A program made the translations under genes and the position numbers. Of a stretch of 64,000 bases of DNA, positions 1-12,250 are shown piece by piece. The notes under the pieces are model-generated. The model was not told the origin of the DNA and made no database searches. It saw only the letters and a list, made by a program, of their open reading frames with translations. The stretch comes from Calliopum simillimum (Eukaryota > Arthropoda > Insecta > Diptera > Lauxaniidae). The stretch covers positions 24,295,964-24,359,963 of the forward strand of contig OX638370.1 of the NCBI GenBank assembly GCA_951812925.1, given 5' to 3'. Every line of letters begins with the position of its first letter. Positions within the stretch are counted from its first letter, which is position 1.

Positions 1-203
1 ATAAAACACGAAAGATTATCTCATTAGGCTGGCGAACCCTCGAATCTTATTTGGTCTTATTGCAGGGCACTATTTTGTAAAAGCCGTAAAGATCTTAATG
101 TCAAAAAATCATTTCGTCGATACAGGACGTGCGATAGTTGCCTCTCCAACTCTCCTCAAGATATCGCTCAAAGGAGTCCCAGATCCATTTTGGAGCTTAT
201 AAA
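1..203. other. unannotated left edge
   Basis: I see no gene or repeat of known type here. The stretch runs up to the left inverted repeat of the mariner element that begins at about 204. Confidence 0.4.
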
Positions 204-1351
204 TATAAGTTCATCTAAAAAGAAAGTTCAGAAAAGTGAAATAGCAAAGTATAAATTTCGATAACTGGTCCGATTTGTTTCTAAAGGTAGTTGACACCTA
301 TGAAAATCATAAACAATTTTTACTCATTGTCATTTCTTCATTGTTTTATTGTTTTAACGTCACTAAAATGAGTGCAGAATCGGGAAAAATTCGAACACTT
401 TTACTTTATTCCTTTGAGAAGCATTATGCGACCGCAATGACTCATTGAAAAATTTGTGGAAATTATGGAGATGATACTTTATCTGGAAGGGCAGGTGGAA
501 AATCGTATGACCAATTACGCTGTGGAAATTTTAATTTAAAAGATGCAACTAAATCTAGTCGATCATGCACTGGAAAAGTGGACGACTTTCTTGAAAAGAT
601 TGATGAAGACCGACACCTAAGCAGTAGCAAAATCGTAGAGTGAAAAAAATCTTTCTGACCACATTTAAGTATATGAACCTCCTCAGAAACGGAATAATCT
701 CGAACCATTTTTGCACAGATTGGTTACTGGTGACGAAAAATAAATAACATATGATAATAATGTACAAAAAAGATCATAGTCAAAACGAGGTGAGCCTACC
801 CAGACAGTCGCAAACCTGGAACTGACGCCAAGAAAAGTTTTGCTTAGTATTTGGTGGGATTGCAATGGTTTTGCGTACCATGAGCTAATTTCGGAGGGCC
901 AAACGATTAATTCGGAACAGTTCTGTCAACAATTAACAAGATTGATTTGAGCGTTCAAGAAAAATCATGTGGAATTAGTCAAAAGAAAAGGAGTCGCCTT
1001 TCATCGCGACCATTCTAGAATAAATATAAATGTACTTTTTTGGTGGAGGAGCTCAGCAGGGAAGTTTTGATGCATCCACCATACAGCCAAGACCTTCCAC
1101 CTTCGGATTACGATTGGGGTCACTTGTTGCAGAATTAACTTGATGGCGTAAAATTAAATTCCCTAGAGGATTTCAAAAGGTCTTGTCCTAGTTTTTCTAG
1201 CAGAAACCCCAGGAATTCTAAATGGACGTTTTTATGGTTCTGTCTGAAAGATGGTGAGACTATTTGACTCAATAAAGTTATTTTGATATATGAAAAAAAA
1301 TTGGGTAAATTTAACTCAATATTCTGAACTTTCTTTTTAGACAAACTTATA
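204..1351 (+). mobile_element. decayed mariner-family DNA transposon
   Basis: A near-perfect terminal inverted repeat of about 28 bp brackets the element: TATAAGTTCATCTAAAAAGA begins at 204 and its inverse ends at 1351. A TA lies at each outer end, as expected for the TA target of mariner transposons. The total of about 1.15 kb is slightly shorter than the usual 1.3 kb. Between the repeats is a broken transposase on the plus strand. With no open frame left, this is an old, immobile copy. Confidence 0.85.
368..1200 (+). pseudogene. mariner transposase remnant
   Basis: Broken coding sequence for a DD34D transposase, which would cut and rejoin mariner ends in the nucleus. Recognisable pieces in order are an N-terminal DNA-binding part (GNFNLKDATKSSRS near 510-560), the first catalytic block FLHRLVTGDEK followed by a stop (near 708-742), the central SKRGEPTQTVANLELTPRKV block (near 780-838), a block ending FHRDHSR where HHDNARP is usual (near 1000), and HPPYSQDLPPSDYDW (near 1075-1120). 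Several stops and frameshifts separate the blocks. The catalytic aspartates of the first and third motifs are still visible. Confidence 0.85.
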
Positions 1352-4075
1352 AGTACTTCAAAATGGCTCATAAGGGTTGACAACAAAGTTATAAGCCGGG
1401 TGTCCCATGAGCCCAATGATGGCTTTAGTTATAACGGCATCTCTCGCAATAACCTGATTTTACCTAATTCTAGATAGAATTCGAGATTCCACCATAAATA
1501 AGCCCGCAATTGGGCCCATTGTAATTCCTTCTCCCAATTACAAAAATATTACTATTAATCCGATTTAAATAGTTTTTTAAATAGTCTAGAACGATTCTAA
1601 TAGGAAAAGAGGCTTGATCATATAAAATGAACTGATAGCGAGAGGAATTTATTTGTAAAATTCTGAAAATTTAGTAGCCCGAATCAATCTCCAATATGAT
1701 ATTGCTAATGCAATGCTGACCAACTGAATTGTACTGGCAAGCAATGAAGCTAAATTCTTAAGATAGCAGAATACGCTGCTATCTGGAGACATCGTTAAAA
1801 TGAAGACTGGATCAAGAGAAACACAAACTTGAGAATAAAAAAAATAAAATTTACAACACAAATAAATCACAGTGGAAGGGAAGGGAAGGAATAGGGAAAT
1901 TTTGTGGAAGTTCCATGCTTTAAAGCTGGACATTTTGAAAATAAGTTTTTAAAAGGTCTACTTTACCTCCGATTTAACGGATGGTTCAGGATAGAAGTTC
2001 AATGTTTCAACAACTGTACTGTCTGTTTCCACGCAGTCCTTGTTTTAAAGGAATGATAAACTCTTTCGAATCTTGGATTACAAAAACAAAAATAAGGCGA
2101 ATAGTAACCTTTTTTCTGAGGAAATCTAAGAATTTGTCAGACAAAGATATTTATGCTTAAACTCAAATTGAAGAGTGAACTCATTTCATACCATACTGTT
2201 CAGAACTTCCATAAAATAATCATAAAAAACACCGAAAATATGCTATTGTATTCAAATTGCAATAGCCTGCAAGTATGCAACAAAAAAGCATAAAATTTAA
2301 GCACCGAAATATATGCAACAAAATAAAAAAAAATTAAAAAGATCATTTAAATAAATATGTAGCACACAAAAAAATACAAAAGTCAGCTTATGACGGCTGT
2401 TCGTTGGTGATAAAACTCTGAGCAAATAAATATATAAAAAATTTAAAAATAAAAAAACGAAACCAATTCATGCTAAAACTGGCATGAAATACGCCTATAT
2501 TTTTAACGTTGTTATTATTGTAAAAAAAAAATTCTATGTATGTAAGTATGGCAGTACTATTGCATAGTAAAACAGCTAACAGAATAAGGAAATAAATTTT
2601 GCAAAAATTTTTAAGTCTCAAAACGAAGGTAACCTTTTACAGCCCCCCATTCGAGTTAAAAGTTGAAGACGTCAGCAATAAGACAAAAAAAATAAAGGGG
2701 GAAAGAAGTTAAGAATACGAAAAAAACAAAATGTTCATATGAAATTGCATAAATATTACATGAGTAGGTAGAACATACAGGGAAGCGCCATGCCACCGGA
2801 TACAAACAGACATAGGAACCAAAAAATATGCTTTAGTTCAACTGTTTTATGACCGATTTCCTTGTTGTCTTGCAACACCTGAAGGGCGGCAGCAATTTTT
2901 GTGAATTTTGCGGAGGTGAACAGCGATGGCATTCAAGTTGAAATGAATTGAAATTCAAAAAAACTGAGGTAAAAAGAAATTAAATGCTAAATTATTTGAA
3001 AATTCTTTGTATTTATTTTTGCAAATTAGAGTAGGTGCACCACTGTGCCATATTTTCCACATTTTATTTCATTATTAAAATTTTATGCTTTCTGCACTGC
3101 AATCAAACCAAATACTGTAGTGCTAATATACCATCTGTTATGGACGCATGTCTAAATAAATGTCTAAACATTGATTTCAGCCATTTGCTGAATTAATCTT
3201 CTAGTCGCTTTTAATTTTTTTAATCTAATTAGAATTCGCATAACATCCTTAGCTGTAATTCTCGCTGTTACTTTTCACCAAATACTGCTAGTTTTGTTCA
3301 GTTGCTTCCATCCCGCACAGGGCGCACTAAAGTATTTATTCTGTTATAGTTTTTGCAACAGACAACTAATACGATATGGACATTTCCATCGTGTCGAACG
3401 TGACCGCCAAACATATTTTAAGTAAAAAAAGGTCAAAACAAATCCGATTTTTGTATTGAAAATAGGCTTAACTTATAGCTCTTAATTAGCCCTATAGTTG
3501 ATGCTGACTTTGATTTCGGTTAACTTTTCATTTTCAAGATAATTGCAAAAAACCAAAGCATTTGCACGGGACAAAAACACAAGTGGTTTTGCGGCTAATA
3601 ATACAAACGCTGGTTTCAGGGAAACTTGATGGAATATTTCAATGTGACTAAATTTAAATGGTTTTGATTTCACTCAAAAATAATTTATACTTAGATTTTT
3701 AATTTAATTTTAATCACTGCCTTATGGGACGTATCGCATGGGACATTTTTTTTTTCACTATACAAATTTTGAATTGAAAATCTTACAAAAAACCAGGATT
3801 TCACGGTTATCTCGTGACGATGTATCACTAATGTTTTCAATAAATGTTATTTGTCCTGATTCATTTTACATATATAACAAATCTCATTAGTGATGAACGT
3901 ATTTAAGGGGCGTGGCATTGCCCATTTTTCCACTGAACTTCATTTGTCCCGGCATTCTATAAATATTTATCGAATCTCATTCATGTGCATTCAAGATTTG
4001 CAGAGATACACACTGGTTCAAAATCCATAAAAGCTGGCCAAAAGTCGAAATCATTAAAGTTTCGAGATGAAATTT
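1352..4075. other. no gene seen
   Basis: AT-rich non-coding sequence without an ORF that looks like a known protein. Near 3850 and 3945 there are two diverged copies of a motif of the form TTTGTCYYGG...ATATA...AATCTCAT. A third copy near 4852 suggests an old dispersed repeat. Confidence 0.5.
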
Positions 4076-4274
4076 TTTACCTGGGAGTTTTTGAGGTCGC
4101 TGATTACAAATTTGATGTTAGATTTTTAAAAAAGAAAATGGCGGCTTCAAAATGGCAGCCGATTTGCATAAATATTCAACCAAATCCAACAAAAAAATTT
4201 ACTCGGGGGTTTTTGGAGTCACTGATTACGAATCTGATGTTAGATTTTTAAAAAACAAAATGGCGGATTCGAAA
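4076..4274 (+). repeat. two-copy tandem repeat, 122-bp spacing
   Basis: Two copies of a block of about 77 bp, at 4076-4152 and 4198-4274. Both contain a GGGGTTTTTGRRGTC-like block, then CTGATTAC, then GATGTTAGATTTTTAAAAAA, then AAATGGCGG. Small open frames cross both copies but are broken and look incidental. I recall similar GGGGTTTTTGGGGTCGCTGATTACG blocks as dispersed insect repeats, but cannot name a family. Confidence 0.65.
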
Positions 4275-5251
4275 AGGCAAAAAATAACACTTGCACAATT
4301 TTTATATCTAATTCAAAAATTTATTTCAAAACTTTAACTTTGATAAAGTTGTGTGCAACGGTAAATTAATCTACATAAAAATGGGTTTTAGATTCCGTTA
4401 TCACGGAGAATAAGCTGTATAATAATATAAAAAATTTTCCATTTCAGGCGAGCAACATATATTGACACTTGGTAAGCTATATGAGTTAAATTTTCCTATG
4501 GGTGCTTCAGAAAAATCGCGTCGAAGAAAAAGGGCAAAAAGGGCACCTCAATTTTTTTATATGTGTTAGAAAAGGTTTCAATCTTCTTAAATCTAAAAAA
4601 TCTTGGTGGTATGACGTGGTATAAATTAGTTCTGGGCTTTTTTCATAACCATTACATACTGATTTTGTGAAATAATTTGATTTTAAGTTAATCATAATTA
4701 CCGTAAAAGTACAAATTATTGCAAGTTTTGAATATAGAGGTTCGATAGTTTCTCCTTTTACAAAGAGATTCCATATTCAAACATTAAATTCGGTTCAGTT
4801 TTACAGTAGCCACATAATTTTTACAGTGAACACTTAATTTTTACTCATTATTTGTCTTGGTTCTTTTTATATAAGTACCAAATCTCACACATATACGCCA
4901 AACAGTATCAAAGATATAATGTTTCAAAAATGTACTCTTAACTACGGTCTGGTATGAAAGTTACTGAAAACTAGAACTAAAACTTAAGCAATAGAAAAAG
5001 TTAAAGCTAGATACGTAAAAGTCATCGATGAAAAATTAAATACAAACACAAAACCATATATCGATTTGGTCATGTTTGATGCTTGTTTAACGTGAAAAGT
5101 TATTAAATAAGACAAGCCAACGATTAGAATTTTAGCTCTTTTCGAGACTTATGAATATTCAGAAACACAGTTGACATCAATTGCGTATGCTGTCGTTTTC
5201 TGAGAATCTGGAAAATCCACATTTTGAACGATTTCCTTAAGGTTTTGGCAA
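4275..5251. other. no gene seen
   Basis: AT-rich sequence with no convincing coding or structural signal. It contains the third copy of the TTTGTCTTGGTTC...AAATCTCA motif near 4852. Confidence 0.4.
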
Positions 5252-6262
5252 TAAACCAAGACCAAAGACTGAAAACCAAAAACCAAGGACCAAACAAGAA
5301 AAAACAAAGAACAAAGAAAATGACCACAAATCAAAAAACTAAAGACCAAAAATCAAAAATCAAGGCAAAAGAAAAAAGAGCAAGGTAAAGATCAAAGTCC
5401 AAAGAAAACAGACAAAAGATCAAAAATCAAAGATCAAAGACCAAATACCAAAAAACCAAAGATAATGGACAGTTAGCTAAAGATCAAAAACCAAAGAAAA
5501 AAGACCAAAAGTCAAAAACCAAAGACCGAAGAAAACATACCGTAGACTTTATGACTACAACCAAAGGCTATTGACAGAAGGCTAAAGGTCAAAGGCCAAA
5601 AACCACAGATCAAAAAAAAAAAAAAATCAAAAGCCAAAGATTAAATACCAAAAACTAAAGGCCAAAGACCAAAGAAAAAAGACCAAAGATCAAAACAAAA
5701 GACCAATGGATAAAGACCAAAACAAAGATCAAAGGTCAAGACCAAAGATCAAACACAGAATGCCAAAGAAAAAGACCAAAAACCAAAAACTGAAGATCAA
5801 TGACCAAAGACCAAGGATCAAAGGTCAATGATCAAAAACCAAAGGCCAAAGGAAAAATAGCAAAGTTCAAAGACCAAAATCCAGGGACCAAAGAAAAAAG
5901 AGACCAAAGATCAAAACAAAAGACCAATGGATAAAGACCAAAACAAAGATCAAAGGTCAAGACCAAAGATCAAACACAGAAGGCCAAAGAGAAAAGACCA
6001 AAAACCAAAAACTGAAGATCAATGACCAAAGACCAAGGATCAAAGGTCAATGATCAAAAACCAAATGCCAAAGAAAAAATACCAGGGACTTATATAAAAG
6101 GACCAGAGATGGAAGACCAACACTAAAAGATCAAAAACCAGAAAAAAAGACCAAAGCAAAAAGACCATAGATCAAATACCAAAAACCAAAGGCCAAAGAC
6201 CGAAGCCAGAAAACCAAAGACTCAATGCGAAAAAAAAGTCAATAGCCAAGGTCAAAACGAAG
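5252..6262 (+). repeat. degenerate 7-bp array (ACCAAAG)n
   Basis: About 1 kb of imperfect 7-bp units of the type ACCAAAG, GATCAAA and GCCAAAG. A higher-order duplication is visible: the stretch beginning GACCAAAGATCAAAAC at 5681 recurs at 5902, and about 170 bp stays nearly identical at an offset of about 220 bp. The strand is strongly purine- and A-biased, and there is no coding content. Confidence 0.85.
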
Positions 6263-7917
6263 AACAGATTGAAAGGTCTTAGACCTTATCTCTGTTGCCT
6301 CATTACTATCCAATTTGAGTAGGAACTAGAAGCCAGTGAAGGATTTACAAGACAAAAAGTCATCCGGAAAATGTCATTAAAGAAGGAAATCGAAGAACCG
6401 GAAAAGTCGTAAATGTCGATCTGGTCAAAATACTGCAGATACTGATATCAAGAAGTCTGTCTTTCCTTACTTATTTTTGAATATTGATGTTTTCGAATGA
6501 GCACAGACTCTATGGAGGCTATTAAAATGCAGTTTAGGTAAATATACAGGAGATTTTGGTGGATCCTGAAAATCAAAACAAATTTTCGAAAAAAGCTATT
6601 CGAGGTTTAAATTGAAAGTCATGTCGTGCCTTTAGTGTGAAAAACTCGAATCAAATCTAACTAAAGCAAATGGATATGTTTAGCAACTCAATTGACAGAT
6701 ATCAGCAAAGGCTCCAAGTGGTAAGTTTTGTACAACTGCAATAGCGTAATAGCTACATGCTCCTTAAGCAAAAGCGAAACGCAAGATATTCGACCGCTTT
6801 TAGCTTAAAAACTCAATAGATTGAAATGCGCAAATGTTTATGTAAGAATTCATTTACATACCACAAGCCGCGTTGTCGTCGTGGTCTTTTTAAATGAAAA
6901 TTTCACTTTTTATGGCATACACTTGTGCAATTGAATTTTAATATTAACCCTTAGCATGCGAACAAGCGCTGGCACACCAGTACACCAGCACACCAGCACA
7001 CCAGCACTTTTTAATATTGAATTGTTAATATTTTGTCTCATTCTTCCTTTATTGGTCGGTCGGTCGCTGTTGTCGCAGGGGCTTTCTTGCAATGCAAAAA
7101 AGCAAAAATATTTAGCAAAACGGAAGTGAGCCAGAATGTTGCAATATTTGAACCGCGTTTCCGGTACCAATATATACGAGCACACATACAAGCTGAGTAT
7201 TTCCGACGACGGTTTGTTGGCGCAAGAAGTCATAACGGTAAATGGCAATGGTAACGGTAAAGAAATATTGTCATTTGCTTGTTTTGCTGTTTTTTGTGTC
7301 ATATTTCGGTATATGGTATGGCATGTTGGTATGTTCTTCTTTTTTTGTCGTTGTTGTAATTTTGTACAAATATTTTTATTTCTTAATATTTGGTTGTTGT
7401 TTTTGTTGTTGTTATTGCTTTTTTAACATATGCAAATAAATATTGCCAGGCTTTTCTTTTTCATACTTTTGGGTTTTTTTTTTTCATTAAATTATTTATG
7501 AAAATAAAATTTAATATGTCAACGATGGCGTTGAGTTTGATAATGACAACAAAAACAATAACATCCAAGGCTATATACATAATATATTGAACAATTATAT
7601 ACATAAGTCAGTTTTATTGTGCTGCATTGCGTTTTATTCCAAATTTATAATGTGACTCAAATTAAAAGGTTGTTTCACTGTGTGGGTTATTTAGTGGCAA
7701 ATAAAAAAGTGAAATTTTTGAAAGGTACAATCTATACTGTGTCCAACATCTCCCTTCGCAGCTTAGAATCTGCCCAGTATTCATAGTGGCTAGTTAGTTT
7801 CTTTCCAATTTATTCTTACTCTTGCAATCAGGTATGAAACCTGTGGACTTTTGACAAAACAACCTAACTCGAAATTTAGACAATATTCCAGGATTTTAGA
7901 TACACATAAATGTATGT
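6263..7917. other. no established gene; short repeats
   Basis: Non-coding apart from a weak exon candidate near 7136-7230, described in the findings. A short array of the 10-bp unit CACCAGCACA lies at about 6973-7006. T-rich stretches with TTGTTGTTG runs follow at 7330-7430. Confidence 0.4.
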
Positions 7918-9546
7918 ATGTATTCTCCTTTTACTCCTAGGAGGAGCATAGGGACAATATGAAACATCTCCATTCGTCACGATCCCTTGCGATGACTTTG
8001 ATCTCTTGCCACGACTTTACCGATTCTTGGATTTTCTTTTCCAGCAAGGGTGTTGATTTGATCAACGTATGATCAGTTTCGCCGGAATCTTGCTTGCTGC
8101 TTTCGAATGGCCGAATCAAGTTTTTCGTTTACCCTGTTCAGAAGGAGTTTCGACAGTACTTTTGATGGTACTGAGAGCAACGTAATGCCTCTATAGTTTC
8201 GGCACTCGCTTAGGTCACCTTTTTTCGGTAGTTTGACTAACATGCCATGTAGCCAATCTTCTGGCAAACGCTCTTCGCTCCAGATTTTGGTGAGCAGAGG
8301 ATGGAGAATTTTAGCTGATGTTATGGGGCATGCTTTTAGCAGTTCAGCTGTTATTTGATCTATACCGGCGGCCTTGATGTTTTTCATGCTTTGGATAGCC
8401 TTTTTGATTCTGGCCTTTTTGATTCTGGTTGTGGGGATGTGGTAGACATTGGTTTTAGTATATCACAAAAATACTCTTTCCATTTCTTTAGTTGTTCGTC
8501 CGCGGATGTTAAGAGATTTTCATTTTTGTCTTTGACTGGGTGGCTCTGTTGTAAGTTTCTGCCAGATAATCTGCGGGAAATATCGTAAAGCTGCCTGAGA
8601 TTTTGAGCATTTGCAGCGCTTTCGGCTTTGCTCGCGAGGTCTTTATACATTCTTCTTTTGTCTTGTCTGCACGATCGCCTGGCTTCTTTACTGAGAGAGT
8701 TAAAAACCTTTTCGGCGACGTTCTTTTGCGCTCTTGTTTTTTTGCGTCGTCTCTCAGTTTTTTCGCTTTTCTTCTGTTTTCAACAAGACCCCACGTTTCC
8801 TCGCTCATCCAGTGCTTCTTGTTCGAGGGTCGAAACCATAGTATTTTTTCACTGGAATATAAGAACGCCGTCTTAACTGCCCTCCATGATATTTCAATAC
8901 TTCCACCACAATCGAACGGAGCTGTTTAAGGTTCTTCTACGAAAGATGTGCGTATCTCGTTGTTCTGAAGCCTAAGCACGTCGAATTTTTTTGCTAAAGA
9001 TTGTTCGCTGAAACGTTTATTGGCGACAAGTTTTAGTCGAATGACAGTGACGAAAAGATGGTGGTCGGAGCCTATGACAGCGGCTCTCTTTACTAGTACG
9101 TTCAGAAGACTCCCTCTCCATTTTCTGCTAATCCAAGTAGCTTTATGGCATTTTTTGTGAGGGAATAGCGTCCCTCCAACGATAAGACTGCATTGCAGGC
9201 GTCAATGAGAAGCTCTCCATTGACGTTTCTCGCACCCAAACCATGTCTTTCAATCACGTGCTCAAGGTTAAGGTTTCACTTTCAATTTCAGCCGCCCTAT
9301 CTGGAACAGACGCTGACCTGAGAGCTGTCTACTTTGGGTCAGACGCTTCAGGACTTCGACAAGATGCTTATTTTAAGGCGGCATCGACTCGCCTTGTCAG
9401 TGCCAGTTACGAGCCTTGTGGGTTTTTCTTTCGAGGCGCAACTCTGTCCAACGCTACAACCTTCCACATCCTGGATGGTCACCAGCTTTAAATCGCCTTA
9501 TACGACAGGCATGCTTACCTCGGTCATATTCTGACCCCTTACCCGC
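7918..9546 (-). mobile_element. RTE-like non-LTR retrotransposon, copy A, internally deleted
   Basis: Both ends match other copies in the window. On the minus strand it begins GCGGGTAAGGGGTCAGAATA at 9546, as copy B does at 44344, and ends TCCTCCTAGGAGTAAAAGG then AATACATACAT, as copy C does near 28065. It has lost most of the endonuclease 5' half (compare copy B 44.6-45.36 kb), about 45 bp around the TWVSPD region, and the middle of the reverse transcriptase including the YADD box. Coding pieces are the endonuclease C-end (minus strand, about 9240-8930), the linker (8808-8390) and the RT N-part. Confidence 0.85.
7937..8387 (-). pseudogene. reverse transcriptase fragments of RTE-like copy A
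   Basis: The first piece (8387-8073) starts with KNIKAAGIDQITAELLK, followed by LVKLPKKGDLSECRNYRGI and TLLSVPSKVLSKLL, the fingers region of a LINE reverse transcriptase. The reading then jumps, with the palm lost, to a C-terminal piece (8119-7937) containing KSWQEIKVIARDRDEW and ending LCSS, which matches the end of copy C. The enzyme would have copied element RNA into DNA at a nicked target. Assignment to the RTE clade rests on remembered motif similarity (GTWNVRT endonuclease, RT linker) and is an inference. Confidence 0.8.
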
Positions 9547-9559
9547 AGGGGTAAATGTA

Positions 9560-10104
9560 GGGTTGGCTTCAAGGAAGTTCAGAAAAGTGAGCCAGATTTA
9601 ACAAATTGTTTGTCATACATAAATATAACTTTATTGACTCATATATTTTCCGTTTTTATCAACCACACGCCATCTTTCGAGCAAAATATAATACAGTCCT
9701 TAAAGAATTTCTGGGGTCTAATATTCTTCCATGAATTTTATAATAATTTCTGGCGTAACGACTCCATTCGAGCGACCAAAGCATTCCGCGCCACTTGTGC
9801 TAGTATGACCATAACAGAACTGAGTAAACCACTTCCCAGCCATTAAAATGAATGGTGCAGAGTCCCCGTAGTATTTGTCGAACTTTTTCTTAGTGTTGGC
9901 GCCCAACGCGGGTGATAGTTTTCTACACAAAAAGGCATTAGCTTACTAATTTTTTCCATTTTTGTTAAAATTCACCACAAACTGGATGACCCAGTGGGCT
10001 CAAGATTTCAAAGTAGTCTGTTAATAGATGACAGTTGGCGGGAGCAGTGTTGGGTTTAAAGTTACTGTGCGGGGATATTCAAAAAGTCTTGAACTTATGA
10101 AACT
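9560..10104 (-). mobile_element. internally deleted mariner (irritans-like)
   Basis: On the minus strand an N-terminal transposase piece (9930-9718) reads KYYGDSAPF...KWFTQFCYGHTSTSGAE and VVTPEIIIKF. It then passes straight into the non-coding 3' end (CAATAAAGTTATATTTATG and TTCTGAACTTCC), which resembles the 3' end of the mariner at 1260-1351. The catalytic domain is missing. The likely 5' repeat lies at about 10074-10104, where the minus strand reads CATAAGTTCAAGAC; ATAAGTTCA is shared with the first mariner. The exact ends are uncertain. Confidence 0.65.
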
Positions 10105-10971
10105 ATCATCTCGTACCATCGTCCACTTTCTACTCTTTGAAGAACAGATTAACGTTAACATTCTGCTTCCATATATCATATTGTTTTTTCTGACTTTTTT
10201 TTTACTATCGAAATTTTATGTTCTTTAATTCTCAACACTTTTATTTGCGAAAAAAACAACAAAAAATTGATTTAACACCAAAAATACAAAGGAAAACAAA
10301 AATCAGTCAATTTATCGTGTGAGCACGTTTCAACACTTCGTTATGTGTCAGACCATCGAGTCAACAAAGCAGCCAACTGCATTCACAACAGTGGTGACAA
10401 AAAAAAAAGAAACAATTTCCAAAAAAAAAACAAAAAAACTACAAAAATAATAATGATGAAAACAACAACAATTGCAAACACAACACAGTAAATCAATAAC
10501 GAATCCAATATTAAGTGTCAGGTAAATAAAAGCAATTCGGAAATGTTGCACAAACATTTTTGAAGTTTAATTTTTAACAAAATTTAACCAAGAAGAGTCT
10601 CCGAAGCGATCGAAAATGTTAAACGGGAACTAACTTCATGAATAGGCTGATTATCAGAAAACTGAAGATTGACTTCAGATATGCTGGAAATTAAAATCTA
10701 TAGTATTTATATAAAATTGCTTATATGAAAACCTTATGTAACGCTTTGGTGCAAAATATACCGTTCCGATTTTAATAACTTTTCTTTTGAAATATTTTAT
10801 TTGTGGTAAGGAAGAACTGGCGTTCTTATTTTCTGATTTTTTTAAAAATAAACACTCTTTTTTTTAACATGAAATTGTTGAAAAAAATAATTCAATAATA
10901 TCATCCTTATTGCTATGGTGTTTCTTGAGTTATGTGTTGTTGTTGACTTTTCCGTCTCTTTCATTTACGTA
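10105..10971. other. no gene seen
   Basis: A-rich non-coding sequence with runs such as ACAAAAAAACTACAAAAATAA. Nothing recognisable. Confidence 0.4.
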
Positions 10972-12250
10972 GGCTGCTATGTATATTTCTGGGCTAGGGA
11001 ACACTTAGTGTTCCCAGGTGCAATTTCCATTGGAAATTTTGACATTTTTTAGCATAAACTTACTCAGAACGTTTTGACGTACGACCATCATTTGTGTTGT
11101 TTACAGTGACTTGAAAAAATCAATTTGGCAAAAAAATTTAATTAACTCGTGAACATTTTCGTGCGATCATTTTTCACAAATTTCGACGTGGATTATCACG
11201 ACAAGAGTGCATCGCTGAACCTAGATCTTTGTGTGGCAATGAAGCACTATCCTAAAGCACTGTGAAAAACTGGTTTAATGAATTCAAACGTGGCCGACGC
11301 TCGCTCAAAGTCGAATTCCGTGAAGGTCGTCCAAAAATGGCCGTTGTGCCAGAGAACATTGATGCCGTGCGTGAACTGATAATGCAAGATCGTCATGTGA
11401 CATACTGTGAGATAGAAACAACCTTGGGCATTTTTCCCACTAGCATACATTTGATATTGCATGAACACCTGGCCGTAAAAAAGGTTTGTTCTCGTTGGAT
11501 CCCGCACAATTTGACAATCGCTCAAAAAAAGACTCGTGTCGATTGGTGCAAAGAAATGTTGAAAAAATACGATCGCGGTGCTTCAAAAGACGTTTATAAG
11601 ATCGTCACAAGTGACGAATCATGAATCTATGCGTATGAGCTCGAAGCAAAACAGAAATCAACCGTGTGGGTCTTTGAAGACGAGCCAAATCCAACGAAAG
11701 TTGTTCGTGGAAGAAGCACTTCGAAGTAAATGGTCGCCTGTTTCTTCGGCAAAACAGGTCATGTGGCGACTGTTCCGCTTGATTAACGTAGGACGGTCAA
11801 TTTTGAGAGGTACACCCTAATTTGTTTGCGTAAAGTCTTCGGAGAAATTCGAAAAACGAGCAAGAGAAAACGAGTCATTGTTCACCATCACAATGCGAGC
11901 TCTCACACATCGGCTCAAAACAGCGTCTTTTTGACCGTGCAAAACGTCGAATTGATGAATCATCCGCCGCACAGCCCTGACTTGGCAACAAATGACTTCT
12001 TTTTATTCCCGTACATCAAGAAAAAAATGCTTGGTCAACAATTTTCGTCGCCAGAAGATGCTGTTGAAGCGTTCAAAAACCATGTTTTGGAGGTGTCTCA
12101 ATCGGAGTGGAAAAAGTGCTGCGACAATTGGTTTGAGCTCATGCAAAAGTGTATAAATCATGCTAGAGAATACTTTGAAAAACAATTAAACCATTTTTGA
12201 TGATAAATATTCACGTTTTCATTATTAGGCCAGAAATATATTTAGCAGCC
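10972..12250 (+). mobile_element. near full-length mariner transposon, inactive
   Basis: The 5' end GGCTGCTATGTATATTTCTG at 10972 and the 3' end at 12250 are inverted repeats of about 26 bp. TA precedes the left end, and CA (a likely decayed TA) follows the right end. The 1279-bp length is typical of mariner. The transposase inside is broken. The left and right repeats still agree well, so it is younger than the copy at 204-1351. Confidence 0.88.
11140..12200 (+). pseudogene. mariner DD34D transposase, broken
   Basis: Blocks follow the family order: helix-turn-helix region (LTREHFRAIIFHKFRRG in an upstream frame; VKNWFNEFKRGRRSLK from about 11265), PENIDAVRELIMQDRHVTY, VKKVCSRWIPHNLT, then KIVTSDES directly followed by a stop at about 11622. 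Further blocks are YELEAKQKSTVWVFEDEPNP, VIVHHHNASSHTS (near 11878), HPPHSPDLATNDFFLFPYIK and the C-terminal QSEWKKCCDNWFELMQKC, with the frame ending at 12200. The second catalytic aspartate of the usual HHDNAS box is replaced by histidine (HHHNAS). Together with the stop and two frameshifts this makes the copy dead. The first (TSDE) and third (SPDLATND) aspartates remain. Confidence 0.9.

Noticed and set aside
6910..7302. 130-aa minus-strand ORF
   Set aside because: Partly encoded by the CACCAGCACA short repeat; no domain, and it overlaps several ORFs on the other strand.
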